DNA of 12,153 nucleotides, taken from the NCBI GenBank assembly GCA_900756495.1, contig CAAEKI010000030.1:1-12153 (forward strand), in the 5' to 3' direction. Every line of letters starts with the position of its first letter. Position 1 is the stretch's first letter. Shown piece by piece: positions 1 to 7,352 of this stretch. The DNA comes from an uncultured Oscillospiraceae bacterium. Its GTDB lineage: Bacteria; Bacillota; Clostridia; Oscillospirales; Oscillospiraceae. The translations under genes and the position numbers were made by a program. The notes beneath the pieces are model-generated. The model did no database searches and was not told the origin of the DNA. It worked only from the letters and a program-made list of their open reading frames with translations.

Positions 1-1
1 G

Positions 2-424
2 GCGGCAGGCTATGCATTTTCCGACGCAGCAGGAGATTTTGCCACCATTGTGAAGCTGACCCGCACGCTGATGATTATTCCGATTACGCTGGTGCTTGCG
101 TTTTGGAGGACCACCCGGGTTAAGCGGACGGGAGGAGCCGGAAAGAACAGCTTTTCGCTTAAGCGGATTTTTCCATGGTTTGTTATCGGTTTTCTGGCGG
201 CCGCCATACTGAATTCGACTGGAATTTTCCCGGCAACCCTAATGGAGGCGCTCAACTGGCTGGGGAAGTTCGGCATCATGGTGGCTATGGCTGGGATTGG
301 ACTCAACACCAATGTAAAGAGCCTTTTCCAAAATGGTCTGTGCCCCATCTCGCTGGGGTTGTGCTGTTGGATCGCAGTGGCAGCAGTTTCGTTGCTGGTG
401 CAACGGCTGTTGGAGCTGTTGTAA
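2..424 (+). CDS. YeiH/UPF0324-family putative membrane exporter, C-terminal part
   Basis: This is the last 140 residues of an integral membrane protein; the N-terminus lies before the window. The frame is open from base 2 to a TAA at 422-424. The segment VKLTRTLMIIP, then FPWFVIGFLAAAILNSTGIFP, then a glycine-rich GIMVAMAGIGLNTNVKSL stretch and a final hydrophobic helix match the C-terminal half of the YeiH/YadS (UPF0324) family. Members are about 330-350 residues long with around ten helices and are often called putative sulfate exporters, but their transported substrate is poorly established. Four hydrophobic segments are visible. A GTG at base 50 could be mistaken for a start, but the protein reads in-frame upstream of it with family-like residues (AAGYAFSDAAGDFATI). 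The gene converges on the LysR gene at 556. YeiH-type genes often sit next to LysR regulators, though usually divergently. Family assignment is fairly confident; function is not. Confidence 0.85.
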   Translation, partial: AAGYAFSDAAGDFATIVKLTRTLMIIPITLVLAFWRTTRVKRTGGAGKNSFSLKRIFPWFVIGFLAAAILNSTGIFPATLMEALNWLGKFGIMVAMAGIGLNTNVKSLFQNGLCPISLGLCCWIAVAAVSLLVQRLLELL

Positions 425-535
425 GGAAGAAAACAATTCACACAGCGCCTAGTGGGGCTTGGATAATGTGCGGCGGGAGTTTAGGTTCACTTGATGCAGT
501 CCGTCCTTGCGTGGGTATGCTTCTGCTGTGAATTC

Positions 536-561
536 CCATAAAGCGTTTCCGCTGGTTATGG
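536..561 (-). terminator. Hairpin at the 3' end of the LysR gene
   Basis: Read on the minus strand, a 6-bp outer stem (CCATAA with TTATGG), a CC bulge and a 4-bp inner stem (AGCG with CGCT) are closed by a GAAA tetraloop. The LysR stop codon (556-558) lies inside the outer stem. No T-run follows in either direction, so it is at best a weak or factor-assisted terminator or a transcript-end stabiliser. The rest of the 425-555 convergent gap shows no better terminator for either flanking gene. Confidence 0.3.
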
Positions 562-1419
562 CTGTTGCTCAAGCAGAAAGCGTATGAGCTTCTTCTGGTT
601 TTTAGACAGCTCCCGGGCGTTGCGCCACATAATCCCAAGGTCCACAAATAGCGGGGGACATAGACTGGCGCGGTATTGGTCCGAGATATGCCTGGGCAGA
701 ATGGCTACACCTTTGCCCGCCTTGGCCAGCGCATACCCATCGTGGGGGACTAGATTTCCTACGGCCAAGTAGTTGGGGGTAATCCGATGGCGGGTAAAGT
801 AGGCTTGTATACTCTTGGTGACGCCGGTAGGGGACTGGGGAAGGAGCAACGCTTGGTCGGCCAGCATCTCGGGGGTAATGCAGTCGTAGTGATTGAAGGT
901 GTGCTCGGCAGAAAAGAAGACGCAGAATTCCACCCGGCCGAAGGGCCGCAACTCCAGCTCCGGGGTGCAGAGATCGGCACAAGAGACACCAATCTGATAC
1001 TGCCCGTCCAGCAGGCCATCCACCACCAGCTCGGGGCCAGTCTGGGAGCAGAGAATAGAAACCTCAGGATGGTTGGGGATGTACTGGGAGGAAAGGGCAA
1101 AGAGCAGTCCTGGGCACATGGTAAGGGGGAGGCCAAGCTGGATGGTCTCCCGGCCGCCGCGGGCGTAACGGTCGATCTCCGCTCGGATGTCGGCCATCTC
1201 GCTGTGGATCCGCTCGGCATGTTCGAGGAAGGACGCTCCGAAGGGAGTCAGGGTGAAGTGTCTGGCCCTCCGGTCCAACAGAGGTACACCACACTCCCGC
1301 TCCAGCTTCTTTAGGGCGGTGGTGACGGCGGGCTGGGTCACACCGAATGTCTGGGCAGTCTTAGTATAGCTCCGGCAACGGCAGAGCGTGCGGAAGTATT
1401 CCAGTTGATACAGCTCCAT
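556..1419 (-). CDS. LysR-family transcriptional regulator
   Basis: This 287-residue protein has the usual LysR length. Residues 1-60 form the winged helix-turn-helix: MELYQLEYFRTL at the start, SYTKTAQTFGVTQPAVTTALKKLE as the recognition region, and the family signature ending in LLDRRARHFTLTPFG. The remainder is the periplasmic-binding-like effector domain, expected to bind a small ligand and to work as a tetramer on promoters. The ATG at 1417-1419 is preceded by GGAGGGG about 10 nt upstream. It sits 157 bp downstream of the UbiD-family gene on the same strand, with its own promoter in the gap. It is therefore a candidate local regulator of the decarboxylase operon, and possibly of the convergent YeiH-type gene. 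The protein has ten cysteines, including CRC near the N-terminus, which is high for its size. Family call is firm; the effector is unknown. Confidence 0.95.
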   Translation of the reverse strand: MELYQLEYFRTLCRCRSYTKTAQTFGVTQPAVTTALKKLERECGVPLLDRRARHFTLTPFGASFLEHAERIHSEMADIRAEIDRYARGGRETIQLGLPLTMCPGLLFALSSQYIPNHPEVSILCSQTGPELVVDGLLDGQYQIGVSCADLCTPELELRPFGRVEFCVFFSAEHTFNHYDCITPEMLADQALLLPQSPTGVTKSIQAYFTRHRITPNYLAVGNLVPHDGYALAKAGKGVAILPRHISDQYRASLCPPLFVDLGIMWRNARELSKNQKKLIRFLLEQQP

Positions 1420-1483
1420 AATAAAGTGTCCCCTCCCCCAGAAGCCGCCAGAGATCCCCCTTACCTATGCCCGTTAGCAGCTT

Positions 1484-1500
1484 TATAAACAACATTTATA
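1484..1500. promoter_or_regulatory. Candidate LysR operator (6-5-6 palindrome)
   Basis: TATAAA, five spacer bases, TTTATA form a perfect inverted repeat. It touches the edge of the -10 box at 1500-1505 and covers the expected transcription start of the LysR gene, so a protein bound here should repress transcription. LysR regulators often autorepress this way. The AT-rich content raises the chance of coincidence. Confidence 0.35.
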
Positions 1501-1529
1501 TTATACTCCAGAAAAATAAATGCTGGCAA
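1500..1529 (-). promoter_or_regulatory. Sigma-70 promoter of the LysR gene
   Basis: On the minus strand there is a -35 TTGCCA (1524-1529; five of six consensus bases) and a perfect -10 TATAAT (1500-1505), separated by 18 bp. The predicted start near 1493 gives a leader of about 70-75 nt before the LysR ATG. It means the regulator can be transcribed independently of the UbiD-family gene upstream. Confidence 0.7.
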
Positions 1530-1576
1530 GGGAAAAATCAAGGGGAACTTGTGGGAGAAGGGGCACTTTTCGGGGG

Positions 1577-3037
1577 TTAGAGAAATTCGCTGGCATCTAC
1601 CTCCATAAAAGAGGCGCGGACGAAATGCTCTCTTAGATCAAAGGGGACGGTACAGTCAAAGATAGTCTTGGTGGCTAGGCCCCTGTCCCGCATCAAAGGG
1701 TCATAGAAGGGCTTCTGGGAGGGGTCGGCGCCATGGCAGCGGACGTTCTGAATAATGGAGAGATCCAAGTCGGTTTTAAAGCGGGTGTTGAGCGCCCACA
1801 TTACGTCATGGGGGTCAAAGATGTCTACATCCTCATCCACCAGCATGATGTTTTTTAGTTCGGTGCAGGCTCCGAAGGCCAGTAGAGCGGCCTGCTTTTG
1901 TTTCCCTTCGTCGGTAAGAGCCCGCTTTTGAATCTGAAGAATGGCCATTAGCTTCCCGCCGCCGGAGGGTGGACAGTATACATTTTTTACCAGACCGGGG
2001 AGAGCCCGGTCCACCATCTGGAGAATGCCGGCCTCTTCGGGGATACCAGCCATGTTGACATGCTCCTCGCTGGCCCCGATGCAGATCTGCATGATGGGAT
2101 GGCTGCGGCAGGTTACAGCCTTGACGTGAATCGTAGGAAGCGTCTTGGCCGCGCCGATATATCCGGCAAATTCAGGCATGGCCTCTCCCGTGCCGGTGTT
2201 GACGTCCTCTGGGGTCAGTTCATCGGGGTAGAGCTCACCCTCAATGACATACTCGGCGTTGGCAATAGCGTACTCATCAATGGTGAGGCAATGAGTAAGC
2301 TCCACCGGCCGCCCCCGGAGGGCGCCGGCAATAGAGAGCTCATCAAAGCCCAGAGGCGTGGCAGGGGATTGGAAACATGAGGCCTCGGCAATGGCAGGAT
2401 CCACACCGATGCTGATGGAGATGGGCAGAGGCCTTCCCAGCCGTCGGGCCTTCTCTTTAAACGCACCGATATGTCGGGTTCCCTCGCCGCCGAAGCCCAT
2501 GGTTATCCGGTCCCGTCCCTGGATGCACAGCCGGTGAATAGTGATGTTGCCGAAGCCTTCCTCTGGGTCATGGGCATAACAGAGACCCATGGTGATATAG
2601 GGCCCGGCATCGGTCTCCGTGTTCAGCGGTGCAGGGATGATGCGGCGCAGGTCGAAATCCGACTCTTCCGCCCGGTAGATGTTTTCCTGGCAGAGCGCCC
2701 CCTTGTTGGGAATAACGACGGGAGCTATCGGGTGTTCCAGCGCCTCTTTCAAGACCCAGCCTAAGCGTTCTGGCTCCACGCCCAACAGAAGCCCGACCCG
2801 TGCCCTGTCGGACAACAGGCCGATGAGGACGCTAGCGTCCGGGTAGCCCTCCACATTACGGAAGAGCATTGCAGGGCCCAGCTTGGTGGGGCGGGCTACG
2901 GTACCGCGGGCCCCCACATAACGGTAGATACCGGTGATCTCTGCCCGAGGGTTGACGGAGCGGGCGGTTTCAATCAATTGGCCCGGATGGGGGCGCAGGC
3001 AGTCCAGCGCAGCACGCAGATCATAGGATTGGTTCAT
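1577..3037 (-). CDS. UbiD-family (prenylated-FMN) decarboxylase
   Basis: This 486-residue cytoplasmic enzyme belongs to the UbiD family, whose members reversibly decarboxylate aromatic or alpha,beta-unsaturated acids with prenylated FMN, a divalent metal and potassium or sodium. Length matches gallate/hydroxybenzoate-type members (about 475-490). Visible family features are GNITIHRLCIQGRDRI (about 163-178, with R169, the cofactor-binding IxR element), the following GFGGEGTRHIGA segment, NAEYVIEGEL with E262 and E266 (about 260-269), and the C-terminal region around LVDEDVDIFDPHDVMWA (399-415). The ATG at 3035-3037 has GGAGG 5 nt upstream. The same frame extends 31 codons further upstream to 3130, but that stretch reads through a perfect hairpin and lacks family-like residues. 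No UbiX-type prenyltransferase lies in the window, so the cofactor must come from elsewhere. It follows the amidohydrolase by 119 bp on the same strand. Family is certain; a specific substrate cannot be assigned. Confidence 0.93.
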   Translation of the reverse strand: MNQSYDLRAALDCLRPHPGQLIETARSVNPRAEITGIYRYVGARGTVARPTKLGPAMLFRNVEGYPDASVLIGLLSDRARVGLLLGVEPERLGWVLKEALEHPIAPVVIPNKGALCQENIYRAEESDFDLRRIIPAPLNTETDAGPYITMGLCYAHDPEEGFGNITIHRLCIQGRDRITMGFGGEGTRHIGAFKEKARRLGRPLPISISIGVDPAIAEASCFQSPATPLGFDELSIAGALRGRPVELTHCLTIDEYAIANAEYVIEGELYPDELTPEDVNTGTGEAMPEFAGYIGAAKTLPTIHVKAVTCRSHPIMQICIGASEEHVNMAGIPEEAGILQMVDRALPGLVKNVYCPPSGGGKLMAILQIQKRALTDEGKQKQAALLAFGACTELKNIMLVDEDVDIFDPHDVMWALNTRFKTDLDLSIIQNVRCHGADPSQKPFYDPLMRDRGLATKTIFDCTVPFDLREHFVRASFMEVDASEFL

Positions 3038-3065
3038 AGTGTCCTCCAGTCGATACAGTTTTGGA

Positions 3066-3109
3066 TACCGCGAAAGCCCGCCAGTGGTTCCAGGCGGGCT
3101 TTCGCGGTA
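3066..3109 (-). promoter_or_regulatory. Perfect 17-bp intercistronic hairpin
   Basis: Arms 3066-3082 and 3093-3109 are exact reverse complements (core CGCGAAAGCCCGCC) around a 10-nt loop. The hairpin lies in the 119-bp gap between the amidohydrolase stop and the UbiD-family ATG, ending 28 nt before that ATG. No T-run follows on either strand, so it is unlikely to be a simple intrinsic terminator. Likely roles are protecting the upstream mRNA 3' end, directing RNA processing, or tuning the ratio of the two enzymes. Confidence 0.7.
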
Positions 3110-3156
3110 ATAAAGGAAGGAAGAAATCAAAAGATAGTCGAGACTGCGTTGGGAAA

Positions 3157-4293
3157 TTAGCCGTAGAAGGGCTGGGTTCCAGGGACAAAGTCGATATTCT
3201 TACCCCAGGCGTAAGCAGCCCTGGGGGTCACAGTCTTGGATTCCAGAATCTCACGGGGCGGAATATTCAGGTCAGGCCGGCCGGCACAAAAGGTCACTGC
3301 TTCAGGTAAAGGCAGCTTGTAGATCCGCGCAGCGTTACCGCCTACGATCAGATTGATCTCATCCTGGGTACACAGCTCCAAATCCTTCAGGCGGTGGATC
3401 TGATGGGTGGCCCAGCCGTAATAATCAGGCTGATAGTCTACCTCTCGGGTGCCATTCCAGATCCAGTTGTTACGGTTGTTGTAAATGCGGTTAGTTTCAG
3501 CCAGCCGATTACCAGGGGCGGGCGCCTGGGGATACCAAAGCCGACTTCCAGTATCGCCGCCGCCCCAGATCAGCTTGCTGGCGCCCACATGATAATCTTT
3601 CAGGGCGTATTCGTAATACTCAGCCTTCCAGTAGCCGGTTTCCAGGTAGACATGCTCGTTCAGCCCGGTCAGAGTGACCGCTTTCTCAATCTCATACCCC
3701 TTCTGACCGCCACCGTGTGCAATGATAACTTTGAAAGTGGGGAACTGGCAGCAGACATTATTCAGCATCGTAAAGGGGTCGTCCATGGTGAAGCTGTTAT
3801 ATTCGTGGAAAAAGCAGGGAACATCATAGTGGGTACACAGTTCAGCGATGGCACACCACTCCTTATAGCGCTCCATTCGGGTGGGACGCTCGCGTATGAC
3901 ACCCATGCAGCCAGGTGCAAACTCTCCCACGCCGCAGAACACATCTGGCTGCTTGCTGAAACACTCGTCCAGTTCCTTCAGAGAATCCTCTAACGTCCAT
4001 TTTTTGATCCCACGAGCCGCGTTTAGACGGGTTTGGGTGTCTACCGCGCAGGTGCGGAAACGGTCCGGGTGCTTGCGGACAATGCTGGCGTACATCTCAT
4101 TGGTGGTGCCGGTGAAACTGGGCAGAAGCACGCCCATGTCTACACCATATGCATCCATATCATATAACGCCATATCGGAGTTGTCTACCGACTCCACCTC
4201 TGCCTGAATGCCGGCCTGCTTGGAGTCCGCTTTGGCACAGTCCTTCTTACCGCAGTGAATATGGCCGTCTACCACAAATCTTCCGATTTTCAT
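3157..4293 (-). CDS. ACMSD-like amidohydrolase-superfamily enzyme (Amidohydro_2)
   Basis: This 378-residue protein is a predicted TIM-barrel metalloenzyme of the amidohydrolase 2 group, which includes aminocarboxymuconate-semialdehyde decarboxylase, resorcylate and related non-oxidative decarboxylases, and also some hydrolases. The metal-binding set can be followed: H11-x-H13 after strand 1 (VVDGHIHCG), H163 (CFFHEY), H193 in VIIAHGGGQ, and D247 in IWGGGDTGS. The family's C-terminal GNAARIYKL is present at 319-327. It is longer than many members, with an insertion at about 250-295 (many aromatic and Asn/Trp residues) and an extended tail. The ATG at 4291-4293 has GGAGG 9 nt upstream, and that site begins one base after the cupin stop, so the two genes are almost certainly co-transcribed. 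With UbiD downstream, it likely acts on the same or a successive acid substrate. Whether it decarboxylates or hydrolyses cannot be decided here. Confidence 0.9.
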   Translation of the reverse strand: MKIGRFVVDGHIHCGKKDCAKADSKQAGIQAEVESVDNSDMALYDMDAYGVDMGVLLPSFTGTTNEMYASIVRKHPDRFRTCAVDTQTRLNAARGIKKWTLEDSLKELDECFSKQPDVFCGVGEFAPGCMGVIRERPTRMERYKEWCAIAELCTHYDVPCFFHEYNSFTMDDPFTMLNNVCCQFPTFKVIIAHGGGQKGYEIEKAVTLTGLNEHVYLETGYWKAEYYEYALKDYHVGASKLIWGGGDTGSRLWYPQAPAPGNRLAETNRIYNNRNNWIWNGTREVDYQPDYYGWATHQIHRLKDLELCTQDEINLIVGGNAARIYKLPLPEAVTFCAGRPDLNIPPREILESKTVTPRAAYAWGKNIDFVPGTQPFYG

Positions 4294-4308
4294 TTCTGTT
4301 CGCCTCCG

Positions 4309-4701
4309 TTAATTTGATTGAGCGGCTTTGCCTTTGTTAACCTTAACAATGACCATTTTCAGGGGCTGATAGGAGAGGTTCTCTATGGAGTGCGGTATAC
4401 CCGCCGGGATATAGACCATGTCATTGTCCCGCACTTCATATTTCTCCTCCCCAATGGTCTGAATGCCGGTACCATTGAGGAACACGATGACCTCGTCGTG
4501 TTCCGGATGGCTGTGCGTCTCATGGGCCAGCCCAGGTAGGCAGTAGGAACTCCCCACCAGAAACTGTTCCCGATCCAAAACTTTATCGGTCTGCTCCACA
4601 TAGATTCCATAATCGCTGGGAAAGGCTGTCCCACCCCCGAAAGGCGCGAAATATTTCCCCTCCCGTTTTGCCTCCCGCAGCTTCTCTGCGTTATCGACCA
4701 C
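4309..4701 (-). CDS. Small single-domain cupin protein
   Basis: This 130-residue protein is a single cupin beta-barrel. Cupin motif 1 is seen as H63-x-H65-x4-E70 with the closing glycine G79 (HSHPEHDEVIVFLNGTG). Motif 2 is DMVYIPAGIPHSIEN at 94-108 with H104, so all four usual metal ligands (three His, one Glu) are present. Such proteins may be metal-dependent isomerases, dioxygenases, decarboxylases or ligand-binding partners; the function here is unknown. The start is a GTG at 4699-4701 with AAGGAG 6 nt upstream. It is the first gene of the minus-strand enzyme cluster, 15 nt ahead of the amidohydrolase ATG. About the first 50 residues precede the barrel core and include FAPFGGGTAFPSDYG, which may be an N-terminal strand or dimer element. 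A role in the same pathway is inferred from the tight spacing. Confidence 0.9.
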   Translation of the reverse strand: MVDNAEKLREAKREGKYFAPFGGGTAFPSDYGIYVEQTDKVLDREQFLVGSSYCLPGLAHETHSHPEHDEVIVFLNGTGIQTIGEEKYEVRDNDMVYIPAGIPHSIENLSYQPLKMVIVKVNKGKAAQSN

Positions 4702-4846
4702 GCTGAACTCCTTCTTTCCTGGGAACTGCTGCTCCCTCGCTTTGGAAGTATTTTAGTACAAAGGAACACTAGCCAGCAAATTAAATGTGCTCAAAAACTA
4801 TTAATAAAATTTATACTACACAGAGAAAGCGTCTTTGAGTGAGCGA

Positions 4847-4857
4847 TTAAGGCTTAA
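4847..4857. promoter_or_regulatory. Candidate operator upstream of the cupin operon
   Basis: TTAAG, one base, CTTAA make a perfect 11-bp palindrome, set within the symmetric ends GATT (4845-4848) and AATC (4858-4861). It lies about 145 bp before the cupin GTG. I found no strong sigma-70 promoter for this operon in 4702-4895; only a TATAAA box without a good -35 is visible on the minus strand. Activator-dependent transcription, for example by the LysR protein, would fit. Confidence 0.25.
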
Positions 4858-4881
4858 AATCAAAAAAACTCGCTGTATCTT

Positions 4882-4894
4882 TGTATAATATACA
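4882..4894. promoter_or_regulatory. 13-bp palindrome next to the terminator
   Basis: TGTATA, one base, TACA-ended mirror arm (TATACA) form a perfect inverted repeat, one base away from the terminator hairpin at 4896. The plus strand within it reads TATAAT. It may be a regulator-binding site for the cupin operon or simply an AT-rich coincidence. Confidence 0.25.
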
Positions 4895-4895
4895 C

Positions 4896-4929
4896 AAAAG
4901 CCCGGCGATTAACTTTTCGCCGGGCTTTT
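4896..4929 (-). terminator. Intrinsic terminator of the AraC-type sensor gene
   Basis: A 12-bp perfect stem (AAAAGCCCGGCG at 4896-4907 with its complement at 4918-4929) has a 10-nt loop. On the minus strand the GC-rich stem ends in TTTT, 40 bp after the stop codon of the AraC-type gene. Flanking ACAC and GTGT extend the stem with one bulged base. The symmetric A/T ends make it potentially bidirectional. It separates the sensor gene from the cupin operon. Confidence 0.8.
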
Positions 4930-4968
4930 AGTGTCTATAGGAAGAAGAGGCAAGCTGCCGCATTAGAC

Positions 4969-7188
4969 TTATTTTCTAGTAGAGTCAAGAAACATCCGGG
5001 TATATTCGGCAGGAGTAAGTCCAACAATTTTTTTGAAGTTCCGGTAGAATGCATCGTTGGAGCCATAGCCCACCTCCTGGGCCACTCGAGAGGCCGTCAG
5101 CCGCTTATCCAGCAGCAGATCCTTGGCGCAGTTAATGCGGGACTCGTTGATGTGCTCAGAGACCGTCTGGTTCATCTGCCTGCGGAACAGGCGGGAGAGG
5201 TGTTGAGGACTTACCCCCACTGCGTCGCAGATTTCTGGGATACTCAGATTTGGATCCCGAAGATGATCGCGAATATAAAGGCAGGCGCGATCTATGGTGC
5301 TGCTGGGCGGCATATCAGCCATTTGCCCGAGTTCACCGAACACTTTATCGACCGTCTCGGTGAGCTTAGAGATGGAATCCGCTGCACGGAGCCGCTCCGC
5401 GCAGGCAACCTTATCCAGTGTACCTTCATCACAGGCCATAACTGCTTCGGACAGAAGCTCGGAGATACAGGCGATGCGGTTTTTTCCAATGGCATAATTA
5501 CTGCCAAGGGCAGAGACCTCGGCGCTGAGCAACGTCTTAACCATCTGAGGGATTACGTCGTATTTTCCCATTAAAAGGGTATTAAGCAAGATCTGAAGCT
5601 GCTTGATATAGCTTGCGCCAAAGGTGAACTCACCGCCGCTGATCAGCCCCTTATGAGAAATAAATGAGGTGTCTATGTCGGCAGAGCTGGCAAAACGGGA
5701 GAGTTCCTGAGTCTGGTGGTAGGCCTTGCTGAGTTGAGAGGGGGAGTCTATCCAGCCACTGAGGGCGACGTGGAGATTTAACCCGTAATTACATTCAATC
5801 AGGTGGATGGTCTCATGGAGGATAGCAGTTGCTGTCTGATCCGATGGATCCGGTTCGACATGGCACAGAACAAAAGAAAACTGCCCGTCAATCCGGCAAC
5901 AGGAAACGGTTGCGCGCTTGCCGGCAACAGAGGAGAGCGTTGAGCGGAAGATGACCAGTGCAATGTCCCGATTTTCCGTCTCGCTCCTACTATCGAAGAA
6001 CATATCGGAATAATCACGGATAAAAAAGGTGGCCACATGATAGCCCACGCAATTTAGGGAAATACCCGCATCGGTGAGACTCTTCGCCGAAGGCGGCTCT
6101 GCCAGGTAGCCGCCTAGAATCCATTGCAGACTATTGGACTGCATCTCAAGGTTCAGGCGGTCCACATTGTCACGGTACCGGATGAGCGCTTTTTCAATCT
6201 CAGTGGCAATTTCCTCGTAAGATGGATTATTCCGGGCCGCGTTCGGCAACTTATCAATAATACGGGAGATGGTTTGGAAGTTGCGTCGGGCGACCCGGAT
6301 GGCCTGGTACCCGCCTACAATGGAGACAACGATGAAAAAGCTGAGAAAGCAGAAAATGATGGCCCGCGATGGGGCAAAAAAAGACGCCGTCGGAATAGCC
6401 ACCATATAGGTAAAATCATCTGAACTGGTAAAATAGCACTTTACATTTTTTTCTAAAAGCCTGCTGACCTCGGAATCGGAGTACCAGTTGATTTGCTTCG
6501 CATCGGATCCGATGGAAGAGATATACTGGTTCTGATTAAAGAGACAGCACAAAGCGACTTCTTCCTCTGCCAAGATATTATAGAGCGCTGAGGTATACAT
6601 AATGATGATAATTTCTCCGACGACCTGTGAGGAATTGGGGGCATAGATAGGTGCGATATAATAGGGCTCCACAACGCCCATATTTCCAATTTTCCAGCCT
6701 ATATCGGGGGTATCATAATATGAGCTGGCAAAGCTCTCCCGAGTCTCGCCAATCTTGGCCAGGATGGCGTCAAAAGAGTTGGCAGTATAAAGCCCATTGG
6801 ATGACAGAATGTGGTCGCGATCTTCACAGATAACATAAATACTACTGATAAAGGAACTCAGATCTGCATAATTCCGCAGGTCCTCACAGAGGTTAAGACG
6901 GTTTCCAGACAGAGCTTGGGTGCTGCTGCTCAGATATCTGGAGATAGCGCTGTCGTTGGCAATAGAGCTGGTAATGATCTCAATTTCCCGAAACAGCGAC
7001 GTGACTTCAGACTGAAAATGCTGTGCTTTGGCTTCGCCGAAACTTTGGATTTGGCGTGTCATCAGGGTTTGTACGAATACAAACAGGACAATCGCCACTA
7101 AAAACGGAATGATGATCATGGAGAGATAGCTTAGAAACACCTTTTTGTACTGCTGAAGCTCACCCCAAATACGAGTCAGCTTAGACAC
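4969..7188 (-). CDS. Membrane-bound sensor with AraC-type DNA-binding domain
   Basis: This 739-residue one-component regulator has a hydrophobic segment at about 18-42, an extracytoplasmic sensory region at about 43-275 that resembles the Cache-type sensors of such proteins, and a second membrane segment at about 276-298. A cytoplasmic linker follows, with a charged helical stretch (about 300-350) and a poorly defined middle domain (about 350-620). A C-terminal AraC/XylS DNA-binding domain occupies about 632-733. Both helix-turn-helices are visible: LSIPEICDAVGVSPQHLSRLF and LTASRVAQEVGYGSNDAFYRNFKK, then the typical GLTPAEYTR ending. The start is a GTG at 7186-7188 with GGGGTGA 6 nt upstream. 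It is divergent from the ABC transporter operon across 525 bp, the usual position of a local activator of nutrient uptake genes. The predicted ligand is extracellular and unknown. The architecture is common in Clostridia; the sensor fold is inferred, not proven. Confidence 0.92.
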   Translation of the reverse strand: MSKLTRIWGELQQYKKVFLSYLSMIIIPFLVAIVLFVFVQTLMTRQIQSFGEAKAQHFQSEVTSLFREIEIITSSIANDSAISRYLSSSTQALSGNRLNLCEDLRNYADLSSFISSIYVICEDRDHILSSNGLYTANSFDAILAKIGETRESFASSYYDTPDIGWKIGNMGVVEPYYIAPIYAPNSSQVVGEIIIIMYTSALYNILAEEEVALCCLFNQNQYISSIGSDAKQINWYSDSEVSRLLEKNVKCYFTSSDDFTYMVAIPTASFFAPSRAIIFCFLSFFIVVSIVGGYQAIRVARRNFQTISRIIDKLPNAARNNPSYEEIATEIEKALIRYRDNVDRLNLEMQSNSLQWILGGYLAEPPSAKSLTDAGISLNCVGYHVATFFIRDYSDMFFDSRSETENRDIALVIFRSTLSSVAGKRATVSCCRIDGQFSFVLCHVEPDPSDQTATAILHETIHLIECNYGLNLHVALSGWIDSPSQLSKAYHQTQELSRFASSADIDTSFISHKGLISGGEFTFGASYIKQLQILLNTLLMGKYDVIPQMVKTLLSAEVSALGSNYAIGKNRIACISELLSEAVMACDEGTLDKVACAERLRAADSISKLTETVDKVFGELGQMADMPPSSTIDRACLYIRDHLRDPNLSIPEICDAVGVSPQHLSRLFRRQMNQTVSEHINESRINCAKDLLLDKRLTASRVAQEVGYGSNDAFYRNFKKIVGLTPAEYTRMFLDSTRK

Positions 7189-7287
7189 AATACGTCACCC
7201 CACATCCATTCATTTTCATCAGCCGTCCACCGGGCCGCTGTCCTAGCCCCATCCATACTGGGGAGTTCGAAACAATAATTATTAATT

Positions 7288-7316
7288 ATTTTATATAAAT
7301 ATTTTTTCAATAGCAA
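7288..7316 (-). promoter_or_regulatory. Promoter of the AraC-type sensor gene
   Basis: On the minus strand there is a -35 TTGCTA (7311-7316; four of six) and a -10 TAAAAT (7288-7293; five of six), 17 bp apart, in an AT-rich setting. The predicted start near 7281 gives a leader of about 90 nt before the GTG start. Confidence 0.5.
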
Positions 7317-7352
7317 GAAGTTTGGCGGAATTGAACCTGGCCGCAAATTCTC

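Noticed and set aside
435..534. Distant inverted repeat (AATTCACACAGC against GCTGTGAATT)
   Set aside because: Arms differ by a two-base gap and are separated by about 80 bp, so chance is a sufficient explanation.
787..1314. A 175-codon plus-strand frame
   Set aside because: Antisense shadow of the LysR gene, whose family assignment is clear.
3038..3130. Longer N-terminus for the UbiD-family protein
   Set aside because: The extra 31 codons cross a perfect hairpin and lack a ribosome binding site, whereas the ATG at 3037 has GGAGG 5 nt upstream.
3394..3993. A 199-codon plus-strand frame
   Set aside because: Antisense shadow of the amidohydrolase gene with its full set of metal ligands.
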